From Apis mellifera (taxonomy: Eukaryota; Arthropoda; Insecta; Hymenoptera; Apidae), in NCBI RefSeq assembly GCF_003254395.2, contig NC_037641.1, forward strand, positions 12,610,501 through 12,674,500: DNA of 64,000 bases, read 5' to 3'. The position numbers and the translations under genes are program-made. Below the pieces are notes generated by a model. That model was not told the origin of the DNA. It made no database searches and saw nothing but the letters and a program-made list of their open reading frames with translations. This document shows positions 28,145 to 39,157 of this stretch, one piece after another (position 1 is the first letter of the stretch; each line of letters starts with the position of its first letter).

Positions 28145-31100
28145 TATATACATATATGTATATATAATGCGTGCCAACGTATATACGCGTAATGGAAAAT
28201 GAGTTATTTTCTGTAACTGTAAGTTCGCAAACATCACCTTTTATAGATAGACATTTGTCCATATCAATCTCCGTACACTCAAAACATAAATTACTTCGTA
28301 TTATAATTTGAACAAATTTTTCATTCGATTAACATGTAATTGTAAAATATAATTAAACATTAATACGCATATATCACTTGTAGTAATAAAATAATTTATC
28401 GTAACACGTACATGTTAATCTACATATCATGTATACCTGTATTTATTATATACGTGTACATACATGCATGCGATTGTACATATACGTATATGTATGCATG
28501 TGTATATACAAATAACTAATATATATATATAAAAAAAAAAAAAAAAAAAAAATGAAAGAAATAAAACGTGAAATTAAGAGAGGATTTTTCTATAACAAAT
28601 AAATTAAAAAAAAAAAAAAATATTTAAAATATAAATACGGATAATTATCAAATATTGCCAAATAAACATACAACTAAAAAAGCAAGAATACATACAAACA
28701 AAGAAATGTGTAAAAAAAAAAAAAAGAATGAAAGAAAAAAAAATATATGCTCGCAGTTTTATCCACAAGTTTTATAAATGATAATAAAAATGATTATAAA
28801 TAATATATATTCTTCAAATGCGAATACAATAATCCGCTGATAATTTTTAAATTTTTGTAAATTTCAATAGTTTTAGTGCTTATTACTTTTGTTTGTTATT
28901 TAATTATACAACAGAATAGTACATATACAAAACTGAAAAATATATCATCATTAAATAAAAAAAAAAAAAATAAATTGTCATGCTATTAGAGTTTTACATG
29001 CATTTGTAATGATTTATGAATATGTAAAAGATTGATATTTTGTGAAATTTTATAATGAATTTACATCATCACATGATTAGTGAATTAATACTCATTTAAG
29101 TATGATTACTATCGTATTCCATACTATAAAGGAAAAAAAAAAAAAAAAGCATCTGCAAAAACAATCAAAAAATTGCTTCGCTCCTATAAATGTTGTTCAT
29201 TAAATTATAATTATTATTATTATTATATATATATATTCTTTTTCAAAAATAATTTTATTCTCCTTCCTCTCAGTTTAAAAGTTAACTTGCATGCGCAAGC
29301 ATGCGTACACACACGCGCGGACACGCACACAACTCTCTCTCGTGTATGTGTGTGTTTGTGTGATGTGCGTGTATGTATGTATGTATGTGCGTGTATATAT
29401 GGTGTACATGGTGTGTGTGTGCATAGTGTGTTTACAGATACGTATAGATGCATGTACATATGCATATGTATTCGTATGTACGTATATATACACGTTTATG
29501 TGCGTATGGACACGCGTGTGTGTACATATGTATGTGAATATGTATAATTGAACAGACAACACGGCATCTGATTAAAACGCACTTGATCTTAAAGCAATAA
29601 GACACACGTGCGTTATTTGTATACGTTAAAGTAAATCAGTGAAGTAAAAAAAAAAAAAAAAAAAAAAATGAAAAAGTGAGACAGAATTAGAAAATGTGAG
29701 AGAGAGAGAAAGAGAGAAAGAAAGAGAAAGAGAGAGAGAGAGAAAGAGAGAAAGAAAGAGAGAGAGAGAGAAAGAGAGGGAGAAAGGGGTTGTTAGAAGA
29801 ATTCAGATGCCTTGTGACCTTTTTCCCATAAATTCTGATTATTTAACCTTATGCCTCCTGAATTCAACAATTAATATAACTTTATTTTTTTTAATTTTTA
29901 TCCGTTATCTCCTCTCTGAGTCCAGACTTAAATATTACATGCAAGAGTACTATGCAAACACACATATAATAAGAAATATAAGAGAACTATACACATTCAT
30001 TCAATCACTCTGACCGATTTCATGTCCGTAACAGATACATTAGAGAAAATTTAGAACATATAAAACATTTTTCCATTGGATAAAATGCTATGTTTTATTG
30101 TTTTCCTAATAGCAAAAGTATCCAATTATTATTTAAAAAGATTAACACATACACGTAGAATTTTTACGATTCCAAATGATACCGCGCATTATTATTATTA
30201 TATATTCAATGTTTTCAATCATTTTTTTTATTTACTTAAATTTCTATAAATGTTTTTGCGTCCCAAAATCAATCAATCAGCACAAATAAAAAGTTTTAAA
30301 TTTATGGATTAAGTGTACAACATAAATAATGGACAAATTTTGGATTAAATGATATTTTGAGAGAGAAAAAAAAAAAAATAAATTTTCAAAGGAAAAATAA
30401 TAAACATTAAGAATGTCTTATTGAAAACAGTTAAATTCCATACTTATATATAATTATGACAGATAACAGATAAAATTAAACTTTATGACTGTGGGACACA
30501 ATGTAATACAAAAATTCGTTAATCAATTACAGCCAATGATTTATCCAAAAGTTAATAGGAAACAAAAAAATAATAAAATAATAAAGAATAAAGACTTATT
30601 TTTCAAAATGAAAAACTTTGATGATGTTTGTGGTGAAAATGTGTGCGAAATGTTTTAGGTAACAAATTATATTCTACGACATATGTATCAATTTAAGGAA
30701 AAATCTGCCTACTTGATAATGATGCCAGAGGGCATTAAAAATTTACCCATCAAGCATCTCTAACTAAAAATCGAATAGAAACAGCCGATTGTTAAGAAAT
30801 AAAAGTTTTGTCCCACCATTTTTTTCCCATAGAATTTCCTTTGGTTACTGCTTGCTGATTTAAGGACAATTATCAACTTACGTGCGTGCTTTGTAAATTC
30901 TTCGAACAAGTCATCTCGGTCTCGATTCTTTGGAATATTTCCCACAAACAAGCGATGATTGTTATAAGATACGGTAACACCAATCTTTTTCCCTTTCCGA
31001 ATCTCATAATCATTCAGCTGTAAGAATAATGTGGAAGGAGAGTGCCAATTAAGCTTGCCTTTTACAATTTCACCTGCTTATTGGCTGTTCTGAACGTGGG

Positions 31101-34100
31101 ATATCGTGAAGCGACCTTCAGGGAAATTATATATATCTTATACGAAGGAACAGGGCAAGCAAATTAATAAATGAATGTGAAAAAATAAACTGGAGTTAAT
31201 TATCGTATACGGTCGGTGAATGGATGAATAGATATATAGAGGTAGATAGATAGTTATATTGATAGATAGATAGATAGATAGATAGGTGAGTAGGTATAGT
31301 AAGGTAGATAGGTATATAAGTAGGTAGGAAAATAGGTAAATAGGTAGACAGATAGAGTTAAGTTAAATAGACGAGATAAATAAATGAATAAAAAGATAAG
31401 TAGATAAGGAAAAACTGGTAAACAGAAATAAATATATAAATAGACAAGTTGATAAAATAGAAATAAATAGGTATATTCATGGATTAATAGATAGTATTAG
31501 ATGGGCAGATAGGTAGATTGATAGACAGAATAGTTGATAAATAGAAATAGATATATGTGGATATAGCTAGGTAAGGTGATAGGTATAGTAGGTAAGTAGG
31601 TAGGTGGATGGGAGTGCCTGTCCGTTTGTTAGCGAGTCAAACGCCCCAGCGGTCCACGCATATCTCCCATACCCCCATGCTTGAGGTCCAGTTATGAATC
31701 GCGTTAACATGATGCAAAAACTGATAACAACCACGCAGGACAGCGCGCATTATATTTATTTATTATTTCACTATATAATTTTAATAATTCTGCCATATTA
31801 AATTGCTTCCACATTTTCTCTTCTAAATACTTTGTCTCTCTTTATCCTTTTTTATTATTATGTAGAAGAAAAGAAGAAAAAAATCAAACAAAAGAAACAG
31901 CAAAATAAAAAATTAAAAAATGAAAATAAAAGTACACGTTCAAATCGCCAAGAAGATCAAACTTCAAATATTAGAAGATTAAGACTACTTGTGTGAGATT
32001 GTGTGTGTTTGCGCGCTTCAGTGTAAATTGTGGTATTGTTCACATGTGTATGTTTGATAGCAAAAAACGAATGGTGTTGATCGTAGTGGTAGTAGTGATG
32101 GTTTGGTACCATAAAATAATTGTGATCCTACAATGAAGATGCAATAGAACGACGATGGCGATAACGGTAACTATGATATAATATATAATAAGAACGAGTA
32201 TGATAATAAGAACGGTAATTATGAAAACTAAAGGATAAAGGAATGCTATGAGGAGTAAAAGAAAAACCATTTGGGAGAAAAGAAAGGAAGTATATTAAAT
32301 AAAAGTAGGAAGTATATAACTCATAACTCAACCTAAATATGCGAGGAAAAGAAGACTTGGACCAGAGAGGTGTTACTGTTCACTAATAAACCGAGAGGCA
32401 AGGAGACTGATCAGAACTGAAGGTGACATAGGTAACTGTAAATCGCACGGTCGCGCGTACGATTATTTTTATTTCTTGGATGCTCCAAAATTCCATACCA
32501 TCTACAACCACTACTTAAAAGCTACCACTCGTAAGTTACAATACAGGTAGACAGGTAGGTATAGGTAGATAGGTAGGTACACACGCCTCGTATTCACTTT
32601 ACCTGTTAATTTACCAAATTCCTCCAAGATCTCCTCTTTGCCTTTTGACTTTGGTATGTTCCCCACGAAAAGTCGTAGATTAGGAACGCTAATGTTTACT
32701 TTCAGATTCTTGCCGGGTTTTATTTCGTGATTATCGAGCTGTGGGATGAAGAAAACAAACACATGCCTCATATTGTTCCAATGATATACACTTCATGTTT
32801 TATCTAATTGCGACAAACAAAAGAATTTAGGAAAGATTTTTCAAAATATGAAATTTAGTGAAATAATTAACATGGCCTGGTTCCATGAAAGCGAGAAAGT
32901 GGCATGCGCTTTGTCGCTCGAGTCTTCACAATATAGGAAACCGGCGTTCACGTATGTGCTCCTGTAAACAAATTTTAAACCTACCAATTTTCAAAATTTT
33001 GTTACAAAAATTGTCACTGTCCAACGAAAGTCAACCAATTAAGTAAATATACCCCTAACCAATTAAAACCACACGAACTTCTTTTTTTCGCATCGTCAAT
33101 GTTCTCCACTCCCAATTTTGCCCACTGAGCAAAGAGGAGAGCTGGAAAAAGAAACTCATCCATAGGACATTATTATATACATGTATGTATATATATATAC
33201 ATACATGCATACATACATACGTACATACATACATCATACATACATACATCATACATACATACATACATACATATATACATACATACGTACATATGTACGT
33301 ACGTACGTACGCATACACCTATGCGCGCGCGCGCTTATGATGTGTGTGCGCGTATGTGTATATGTAAATGCGTACCTGTTCAAATGTATGTGTATATGTA
33401 TAATATATGTACAGAAAAATATGTATATCTCTGCATGTATTCGCGTGCGCGCGCGCGTGTGCTTATACTGTAATACATATGTGCATTTATTTTCTCTCTC
33501 TGTTTTGCTGCTGTTAAGTATTTGGCATGTGTTGGGCATCATTATATATTTAAATATAAATTAGTGGTCAGGGACATATATGTATATGTATGAAACAAAT
33601 ATGTGGATTGTTCCTAACTAAAGACATTGAATGTCAAATTTTATTATTTTTTTACCATTAGTAAAATAATGCTAAAACATTTGTGTTAAAACTACAATTT
33701 TAAAAATAAATAAATAAAAAAGAGAGAAGAAAAAAAAGAAAAAAAAAAAAAAAATAAAGAAAGAAAACGCAAGTCACAACATATAGAACAAGCCACATGG
33801 GAATATGAAAAAAATGTATTCGAAATGTTTAATGTAAGAAGAAAAAAGAAGAAAAGGAAAAAGATGTTCTTATACCATCTTCAATTTGATGAGTCGATTA
33901 ACGTTCATTTTGAAACAAATACCATAAACATAAATAAAAATAATTCAATAAAACAAGTTATAGAAACAGGAAGAAAGCAAAGAAATAAAACATGTGCAAT
34001 AATGTATTTAAACATTTCGAAAATTTACTTATTTTGGTAGCAATAACAATTTTGTAACATTTCTAAAGTTTTTCTAAACAAAAGTGAAGGGAATTGATAT

Positions 34101-35201
34101 ATCCATAACAAGATGTTGTAAACTAGGATAACAGAATTTGTACGCTTCACAAACATGTACCTACATGATAGTAAAAATAATTCAAATAATATCTACATAC
34201 CTCTCTAACAGCTTGTTGTGCTGCTTCCCTATTAGTAAAAGTGATAAAAGCATATCCTCTGTTACATCCTGCCATCGGATCCATCATTAATCTTAAATCC
34301 CAAATTTTTCCACATTTTTCAAACAAAGGAATTAATTCATCTTCATACATATCTTTTGGAATTTTTCCACAAAATACCTTTTAGGAGAAAAAAATATATA
34401 AAATAATAAGAAAATTAAAATGTTAAGAACTGATACAAAAAAAATTAAATATATAAAAAAAAAAGTAGAGCTTAATAAACAAAAAAAAATGATATAAAAA
34501 ATAAATATAAAAAAATAATTCATTGTTTTACCTCACAACCAGTTCCAGGTGTAGGACCTTCCCAATTTGGAGGAGGACCTCCATATTTTCTCTGCCCTGT
34601 TGTTACATCCAAAGGATAACCAGTTCGTTCAAGAATCATCTAAGCATTATAAACAATTTTGTATCTTTTTTATAATTTATTAAGTTTATATAATTATAAA
34701 TATAATGAAATAATTAAATAATAAAATATAATTAATAATATATATTAAATAATTATAAATATAATTTATATTATAACAATTATAAAATTATATCAAATTA
34801 ATAAAATAAATATTTACCTTTATTTTGTCTTCATCTGGTGCTTTTGGAGTAGTACTGGTACCAGTACCTTGTCCAGCTCGACTTTTCTGTCTATAGGTTT
34901 TCATTACACCACAAAGATATGCAGATTTATTTGATACGTGTTCTAAATTAGATTCAAGAAATTGTGTGAGTACATTTAATGCACCATCAACAGGAAATTC
35001 TTTTAAAGCATCTAATGCTCTTTCATCCAAATCCACATGAGCTAATTTTCCTGTTTTATAAATTTCATCTAATTTTGCAGCTACTTTTTCATCTAATCCA
35101 TATTGAATCAACTTTGAAAAATCTTCTGTTCTTTCTACATATTCCATTTCCTCCTTAGACTGTTTCTCTTCCATTTTTATTTCCCCATTTCCTTCTGCCA
35201 T
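15126..35201 (-). CDS. Syp: Syncrip / hnRNP Q-R RNA-binding protein
   Basis: Eleven coding exons: 35201-34818, 34639-34532, 34377-34201, 32738-32603 (or alternative 31017-30882), 26505-26300, 26214-26065, 25763-25618, 25500-25385, 22729-22581, 17096-16940, 15373-15126; 658 aa. Residues 1-128 form the acidic N-terminal domain typical of hnRNP Q/R. RRM1 starts near 165 (VFCGKIP), RRM2 near 246 (LFVGNIP), RRM3 near 341 (VLYVKNL). Then come a YG/DYY-rich stretch (about 475-524), an RG-rich stretch (525-576) and a C-terminal end with GKRKFD, SKRRFQSNWG and a final QDSYQSW that match the vertebrate hnRNP R/Q tail. The protein binds mRNAs and acts in localisation, stability and translation, notably at neuromuscular synapses and in neuroblast timing in flies. 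The ATG lies three bases after acceptor TTTTAG (35204-35205), so the 5' UTR is spliced. Introns reach about 6 kb and are full of microsatellites. Confidence 0.95.
15374..22580 (-). other. Large introns of Syncrip with dense simple repeats
   Basis: Two introns, 15374-16939 and 17097-22580, flanking the RG-rich exon. They contain poly(A)/poly(T) runs, (GA)n at about 18080-18125, (TA)n at 20773-20800 and a tetranucleotide (TCTA)n zone at 20280-20360. A non-repetitive, mildly GC-rich patch at about 21450-21610 has no coding frame. The many short open frames are low-complexity. Confidence 0.6.
20280..20360. repeat. (TCTA)n microsatellite
   Basis: Tetranucleotide TCTA/TATC units in a Syncrip intron, flanked by looser TCCA/TTCA units from about 20165. 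Confidence 0.9.
23080..23142 (-). CDS. Syp: Candidate 63-nt cassette exon of Syncrip
   Basis: Minus strand: acceptor GCAATATTAG, open stretch, donor G|GTAGGG (a second GT lies 5 nt on, GTAATT). With the donor at 23079 the exon is 63 nt and keeps phase between exons 25500-25385 and 22729-22581, inserting 21 residues (DQSIFYDPNGREVYIRIRDG plus a split glycine). It is stop-free and less AT-rich than its surroundings. The acceptor lacks a strong pyrimidine tract. No transcript evidence. Confidence 0.4.
27229..27405. repeat. GA/GAGC-rich tract
   Basis: GAGA, GAGC and GAGT units across about 175 bases in a Syncrip intron. Confidence 0.9.
29697..29785. repeat. (GA)n tract
   Basis: GAGA/GAAA units in a Syncrip intron. 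Confidence 0.9.
30882..31017 (-). CDS. Syp: Syncrip RRM2 exon, version B (probable mutually exclusive copy)
   Basis: 136-nt exon, acceptor TTCTTACAG, donor CAC|GTAAGT, same entry and exit phases and same length as version A. Encodes LNDYEIRKGK ... RLFVGNIPKNRDRDDLFEEF; 21 of 45 residues match version A by eye. Using both exons in series would shift the frame of everything downstream (136 is not a multiple of 3), so the two should be mutually exclusive. It changes residues just after the RNP2 motif and the first helix of RRM2, so it may change RNA preference. Confidence 0.88.
31018..32602 (-). other. Intron between the two Syncrip RRM2 exons
   Basis: Holds a degenerate TAGA/TAGG tetranucleotide zone (31200-31610) and three non-repetitive islands: about 31040-31130, 31600-31750 and 32340-32500. 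The middle island has a 6-bp stem (31623-31628 with 31638-31643). Islands between mutually exclusive exons are where splicing-control structures would be expected; function is inferred only. Confidence 0.45.
31200..31610. repeat. Degenerate TAGA/TAGG tetranucleotide zone
   Basis: About 400 bases of GATA-like units with many variants, between the two alternative RRM2 exons of Syncrip. Confidence 0.88.
32603..32738 (-). CDS. Syp: Syncrip RRM2 exon, version A
   Basis: 136-nt exon, acceptor CCACAG, donor ACAG|GTAAAG, entering in phase 0 and leaving in phase 1. Encodes the link after RRM1 (LDNHEIKPGK) and the start of RRM2 with its RNP2 motif (LFVGNIPKSKGKEEILEEF). This copy is closer to the vertebrate hnRNP Q sequence as I know it. 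Paired with version B at 30882-31017. Confidence 0.9.
32739..34200 (-). other. Intron of Syncrip upstream of RRM2 exon A
   Basis: A (CATA)n-type microsatellite at 33180-33300 and a CG/CA-rich run to about 33470. A mildly GC-rich patch at 32900-33130 lies next to the repeat. No coding sequence supported. Confidence 0.5.
33180..33310. repeat. (CATA)n microsatellite
   Basis: CATA/CGTA units in the intron upstream of RRM2 exon A of Syncrip. Confidence 0.9.
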
Positions 35202-35675
35202 AGCTAAAACAAATTTTTATTTCCAAGACAACATCTTTGAGAAAACAAAAATTTTATTTATTTTAGTTTTTATATTTATATAATTTAATTTAAAGTTTAT
35301 GTCTTTTTAAATTATTATTAAAATAAAATATATTTAATACATTAAACTTATTGCCCATTAAATATTTTATTAATATCTTAATTAACCCTTTGCGGTTATA
35401 TTTTCACCAGATATAATATTATTACTATTAGAAATATTTATTAATAAGAATTATTTTTCATTTATTATATAATCTTATATAATTCTTTTCTGTAAATTTT
35501 TACATATATTTAATTTTATTATTATATTTAATATTCAACAATATTGAATTCGATTTTGTTATTAGTAATTACTTCATAAAATTCTTCTAATTTTTTATTC
35601 TATCATATTTTTAAGCATTCTTCAATATAAAAAATCTAATTTATGTTAACATGTATCAAAATAATTAATACTCAC

Positions 35676-35702
35676 ATAATTATTGATGAGTTGTTCCACT
35701 AT
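35676..35702 (-). other. Candidate 27-nt 5' UTR microexon of Syncrip
   Basis: Minus strand: a strong pyrimidine-rich acceptor (GATTCTTTTTATTCTTAG) directly precedes 27 nt that end at a good donor (GTGAGT). The 27 nt contain no ATG. Position about 470 bases upstream of the Syncrip start exon fits a leader exon. Chance occurrence in AT-rich DNA cannot be excluded. Confidence 0.3.
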
Positions 35703-37158
35703 CTAAGAATAAAAAGAATCGAAGAATCAAATATTTTTAAAAATATAATTACATTAATATTATAACCAATAAGATAATTCTTAAATCTCAACACTTATTT
35801 CAATAATAGAATGAAAAAATATCATATTTTATCAAAAATAATACAAAAACCAATTTCAAATTTTCACAATAATACTTAATTTTTTATTTTAACTGAGAAA
35901 ATAAGAGAAAAAAAAATAATTAAATAGAAATATATAACGAAATTCTATTAAAATAGAAATATACCGCAAAGGATTAAAATACAAAAAATCTTTTAAACAA
36001 AACTACATACAATGTTATATTAGTGATTTTAATATTTTTATATGGGCAATATTAATATTATTATATATATTATATCATTTACAATATCAATATTACATAA
36101 TAGATTTAGCACTTAAATATTAATTTTTAGCACTTAAATATTAAAATCTAATATTTTCTAAATTATAATTATAAAATATTAAAAGCATTAAAATATATTT
36201 CTTATTTTGTATAAAGAAATATTGTTTAATATGATATATATAATTTGAAAAATAAGTATAGATATTTATAATTATAATATTTAATCAGATATGAAAATTA
36301 AAAGAATCATAATAGTTTTTTTACTAATATTTAATATAAGATTAATAATTTGATATAATTTTAAAATATTCAATATATAATACTATTTTCAAACTTTATA
36401 ATCAGAATTTCCAATATCTATTATTAAAAATTTTTTTAACTAAAATATTAATCATCAAAAGATTAAAAATAAGATATATTATATATATTATACAAAATAA
36501 AATGAAACATATATAAAAAGAATATATAAATAAATAATTTGAAATGGGAAAAAAAGAACTGGAAATAGAAATATGTAGAAATAATTATGAAAAAAAATGG
36601 AGTACATGAAATAGAAGAAATGTAACGAACGTGAAGACTCGAACACAACTATTCAACATATAATGCATAGTACGTACAAGTTCCCGCGTTTGCAAACAAT
36701 TTTTATATTAAAACTTTTAAATGTTATCCATAGTTTTATAAATAAAAATTACAGGAAAATTTTTATGAATATCATCAATGTATCATTGATAATATCGTAT
36801 ACCTACTCCTTAATTTGAAATATATAATAAAGAAGTCTCCATTATTGAACAAAGCACTTTAAAATATGAGAATTTAATTATTATAATGAATTGTTTCAGA
36901 ATAACGTATTTAATATATAAAATACAAAATTGTGCTTCAAGAGAAATGTAACTGCAATTTTTTGTATAAAGCTTGCCGGCCGGCAATAGAGTTGCATCCA
37001 TATTTCTTGAAGGATGCAATGCACTTTTACACTCGCGATAACATCACACCTGCTATTCTAACTAATGAATTTTTTATCGTGTTTATTAACGCATTATTAA
37101 AAAAGCACATTGATAAAAATTATTCACAATATTCATAACAAGAATAATTGCATATACC

Positions 37159-37420
37159 TTAGAAAGTAATCGAACAAAATCCTCCTGTGAGGAAATGGCG
37201 ATAGACGTCAACGTGATTGCAGACTACGGGGTTCACAAAACGACGCGCAAAGATACGCTCGAACCCAGCGACACGAGTTAGCCATTTTCTTCTGAGGTAT
37301 ATTCGCGAATTCTGATTGGTTCGTGCAAAACGTTGAAAAGAAAAAGTTGACCATGCAATATGCACTCGTGAAATAACGAATTTCATACTTGAAATGTAGA
37401 TACACAATAGTACGTTAATT
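37159..37420 (-). promoter_or_regulatory. Candidate first exon/promoter region of Syncrip
   Basis: A CpG-containing, less AT-rich block with a consensus-like minus-strand donor (TTTCTAAG|GTATATG) at its end (exon end 37159 by sequence). The block has no recognisable protein. It could be a noncoding first exon. A second donor (GAAGAG|GTAAGC, exon end 38557) sits in another such block at 38330-38620, so more than one start is possible. Confidence 0.35.
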
Positions 37421-38329
37421 CTATAATATGCAAATTTAATCTAATCGTTGTACTTGTTCAATGAATTATTTTCAATTGTAAATTATTTTTAATAAAATAT
37501 ATTATCTACATATACAAAAAATTTAAAAGTATCAATAATAATTACATATCTACAATTTTTTTGATATTATTCTATTTTTTTTTTCTTTTTTTTTTTTTCT
37601 TTTTTTTTTTACTTTTAGTAATAAAATTTGAATACAAATTAATTAATTTGAATTATGAATCAAAAATGTTTATTATTAAAATAATAAGCTAATAATTTAT
37701 CAAAAATATTATAACTACGCTCTTATAAAATATCGTAAAATAAATTTTTTTGTTTCTATTTTATATTTTTCTTATATTATTTCTTTTGAATAATGAAATA
37801 ATAAAAAAAATTAAATGAAATATGAAAATAGCGATCGCATAATTTTATAATATTAAATTTCAAAAAATAAATGTATATAATTCTAATGCTACATTTACTT
37901 CATATTGATAAACTTATATTTAATATAATTTATACTTATAAAATATTATTTTTTAGGTTAGATTAAACAATAAAGAAAGAATAATTGATAAGAATACTAA
38001 GCAAATCAGAATCAAATGCCATAACCTCCGAAATATAATTATACCGTATAAAAATAATGTACCTGTATAAAATTTGAAATCTTCACAGTATTAATTTTGA
38101 ACAAATTATAAAACGAAGCACCAAATATTATACACAAAACAGTCACAAGCTTTTAACCAATAAAAAATTCATATTACAGATATCACCAATGTTAACACAA
38201 ATATAAACTTGCATGTACTTTTCTTCACTTTCACGTTATATCAAACTATATTCAAATGTATATTATAAATTGCATTCAACACTTGATTGTATTAGATAAA
38301 ATATAATGCAGTGAATTTAGTCTTGTAGG

Positions 38330-38620
38330 CACTTGCAAAGTTTCGATAATATTGCAGTGATGGTGACGGTAAGTGAAGTAAGCCCGGGCGCAGCGTTTTG
38401 ATATCATGTAGTGCCTACATAGCCGTAATGCATAAATTGGACTGTCTCGCTGAAAGAACGGTGCAGTGGTGCAAGCCCTACAAAACCAAACCAGTTTCCT
38501 CACTTGCTCGCTTGCTTGCTAGTTGCGCCCCAATCCAATCCGATTCAACCGCTTACCTCTCTTCGCGGTATATGCGAGCCCCGCCTTAGTCAGGCTCGTC
38601 GCAATTCTTTTTCGTTCCTG
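38330..38620 (-). promoter_or_regulatory. Second candidate leader exon/promoter block upstream of Syncrip
   Basis: Higher-GC block in an AT-rich desert, with a minus-strand donor GAAGAG|GTAAGC at 38557/38556. No credible open frame. Could be an alternative Syncrip first exon or a promoter for an unseen noncoding transcript. Confidence 0.3.
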
Positions 38621-39097
38621 TATCATTCTTTCAATAATTTTTCATATTTTTTTCTTTTTTATTTTTTTAATAAATACTTACATTTTTTTATAATAATATA
38701 TTTAAATATTTTTATTGTAATTTATCTATTTTTATTATATTTATTTGTATTCTATATATCATTATGTATACAGTTACATATGTTATGTATACATTATTTG
38801 TAACTAAATTATGATAGAATTCAAAGAAATAATTTTAGGATAACATTAAATTATATTTGATTAGAAATTACAATATTCGTGTCATTAATTACAAAACATT
38901 GAATATATTAAAAAATAATACATTCAAAATTATACTGTTATTTTATTATAAAATATTATATACACAAATAATAAAAAAAAATTATATAATATGCAGAAGT
39001 ATAATGTATGAATATATTTAAATTAATAAATCAATATATTCTACATAATAAATATAATTATCTATATTATATATTATATATGCATATGTATAAATAA

Positions 39098-39157
<60 letters not shown>

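Larger units (their letters stand above)
26506..30881 (-). other. Intron of Syncrip downstream of the alternative RRM2 exons
   Basis: Contains long GA/GAGC tracts (about 27229-27405 and 29697-29785), (TA)n near 28110-28142, a CA/TG-type zone at 29300-29550 and poly(A) runs. No gene or further exon seen. The open frames across the CA/TG zone read in several frames on both strands, as expected for simple repeats. Confidence 0.55.

Noticed and set aside
29173..29562. Overlapping open frames on both strands rich in Tyr, Cys, Val and His
   Set aside because: They are readings of CA/TG and CATA simple repeats, open in several frames at once, with no splice or start context.
31200..33310. Tandem short repeats that could suggest an array of regulatory units or a CRISPR-like array
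   Set aside because: Units are 4 bases long with no unique spacers; they are ordinary microsatellites in a eukaryotic intron.
37159..37407. Minus-strand open frame of 82 codons
   Set aside because: No recognisable domain; position and the downstream donor fit a noncoding Syncrip leader exon better.
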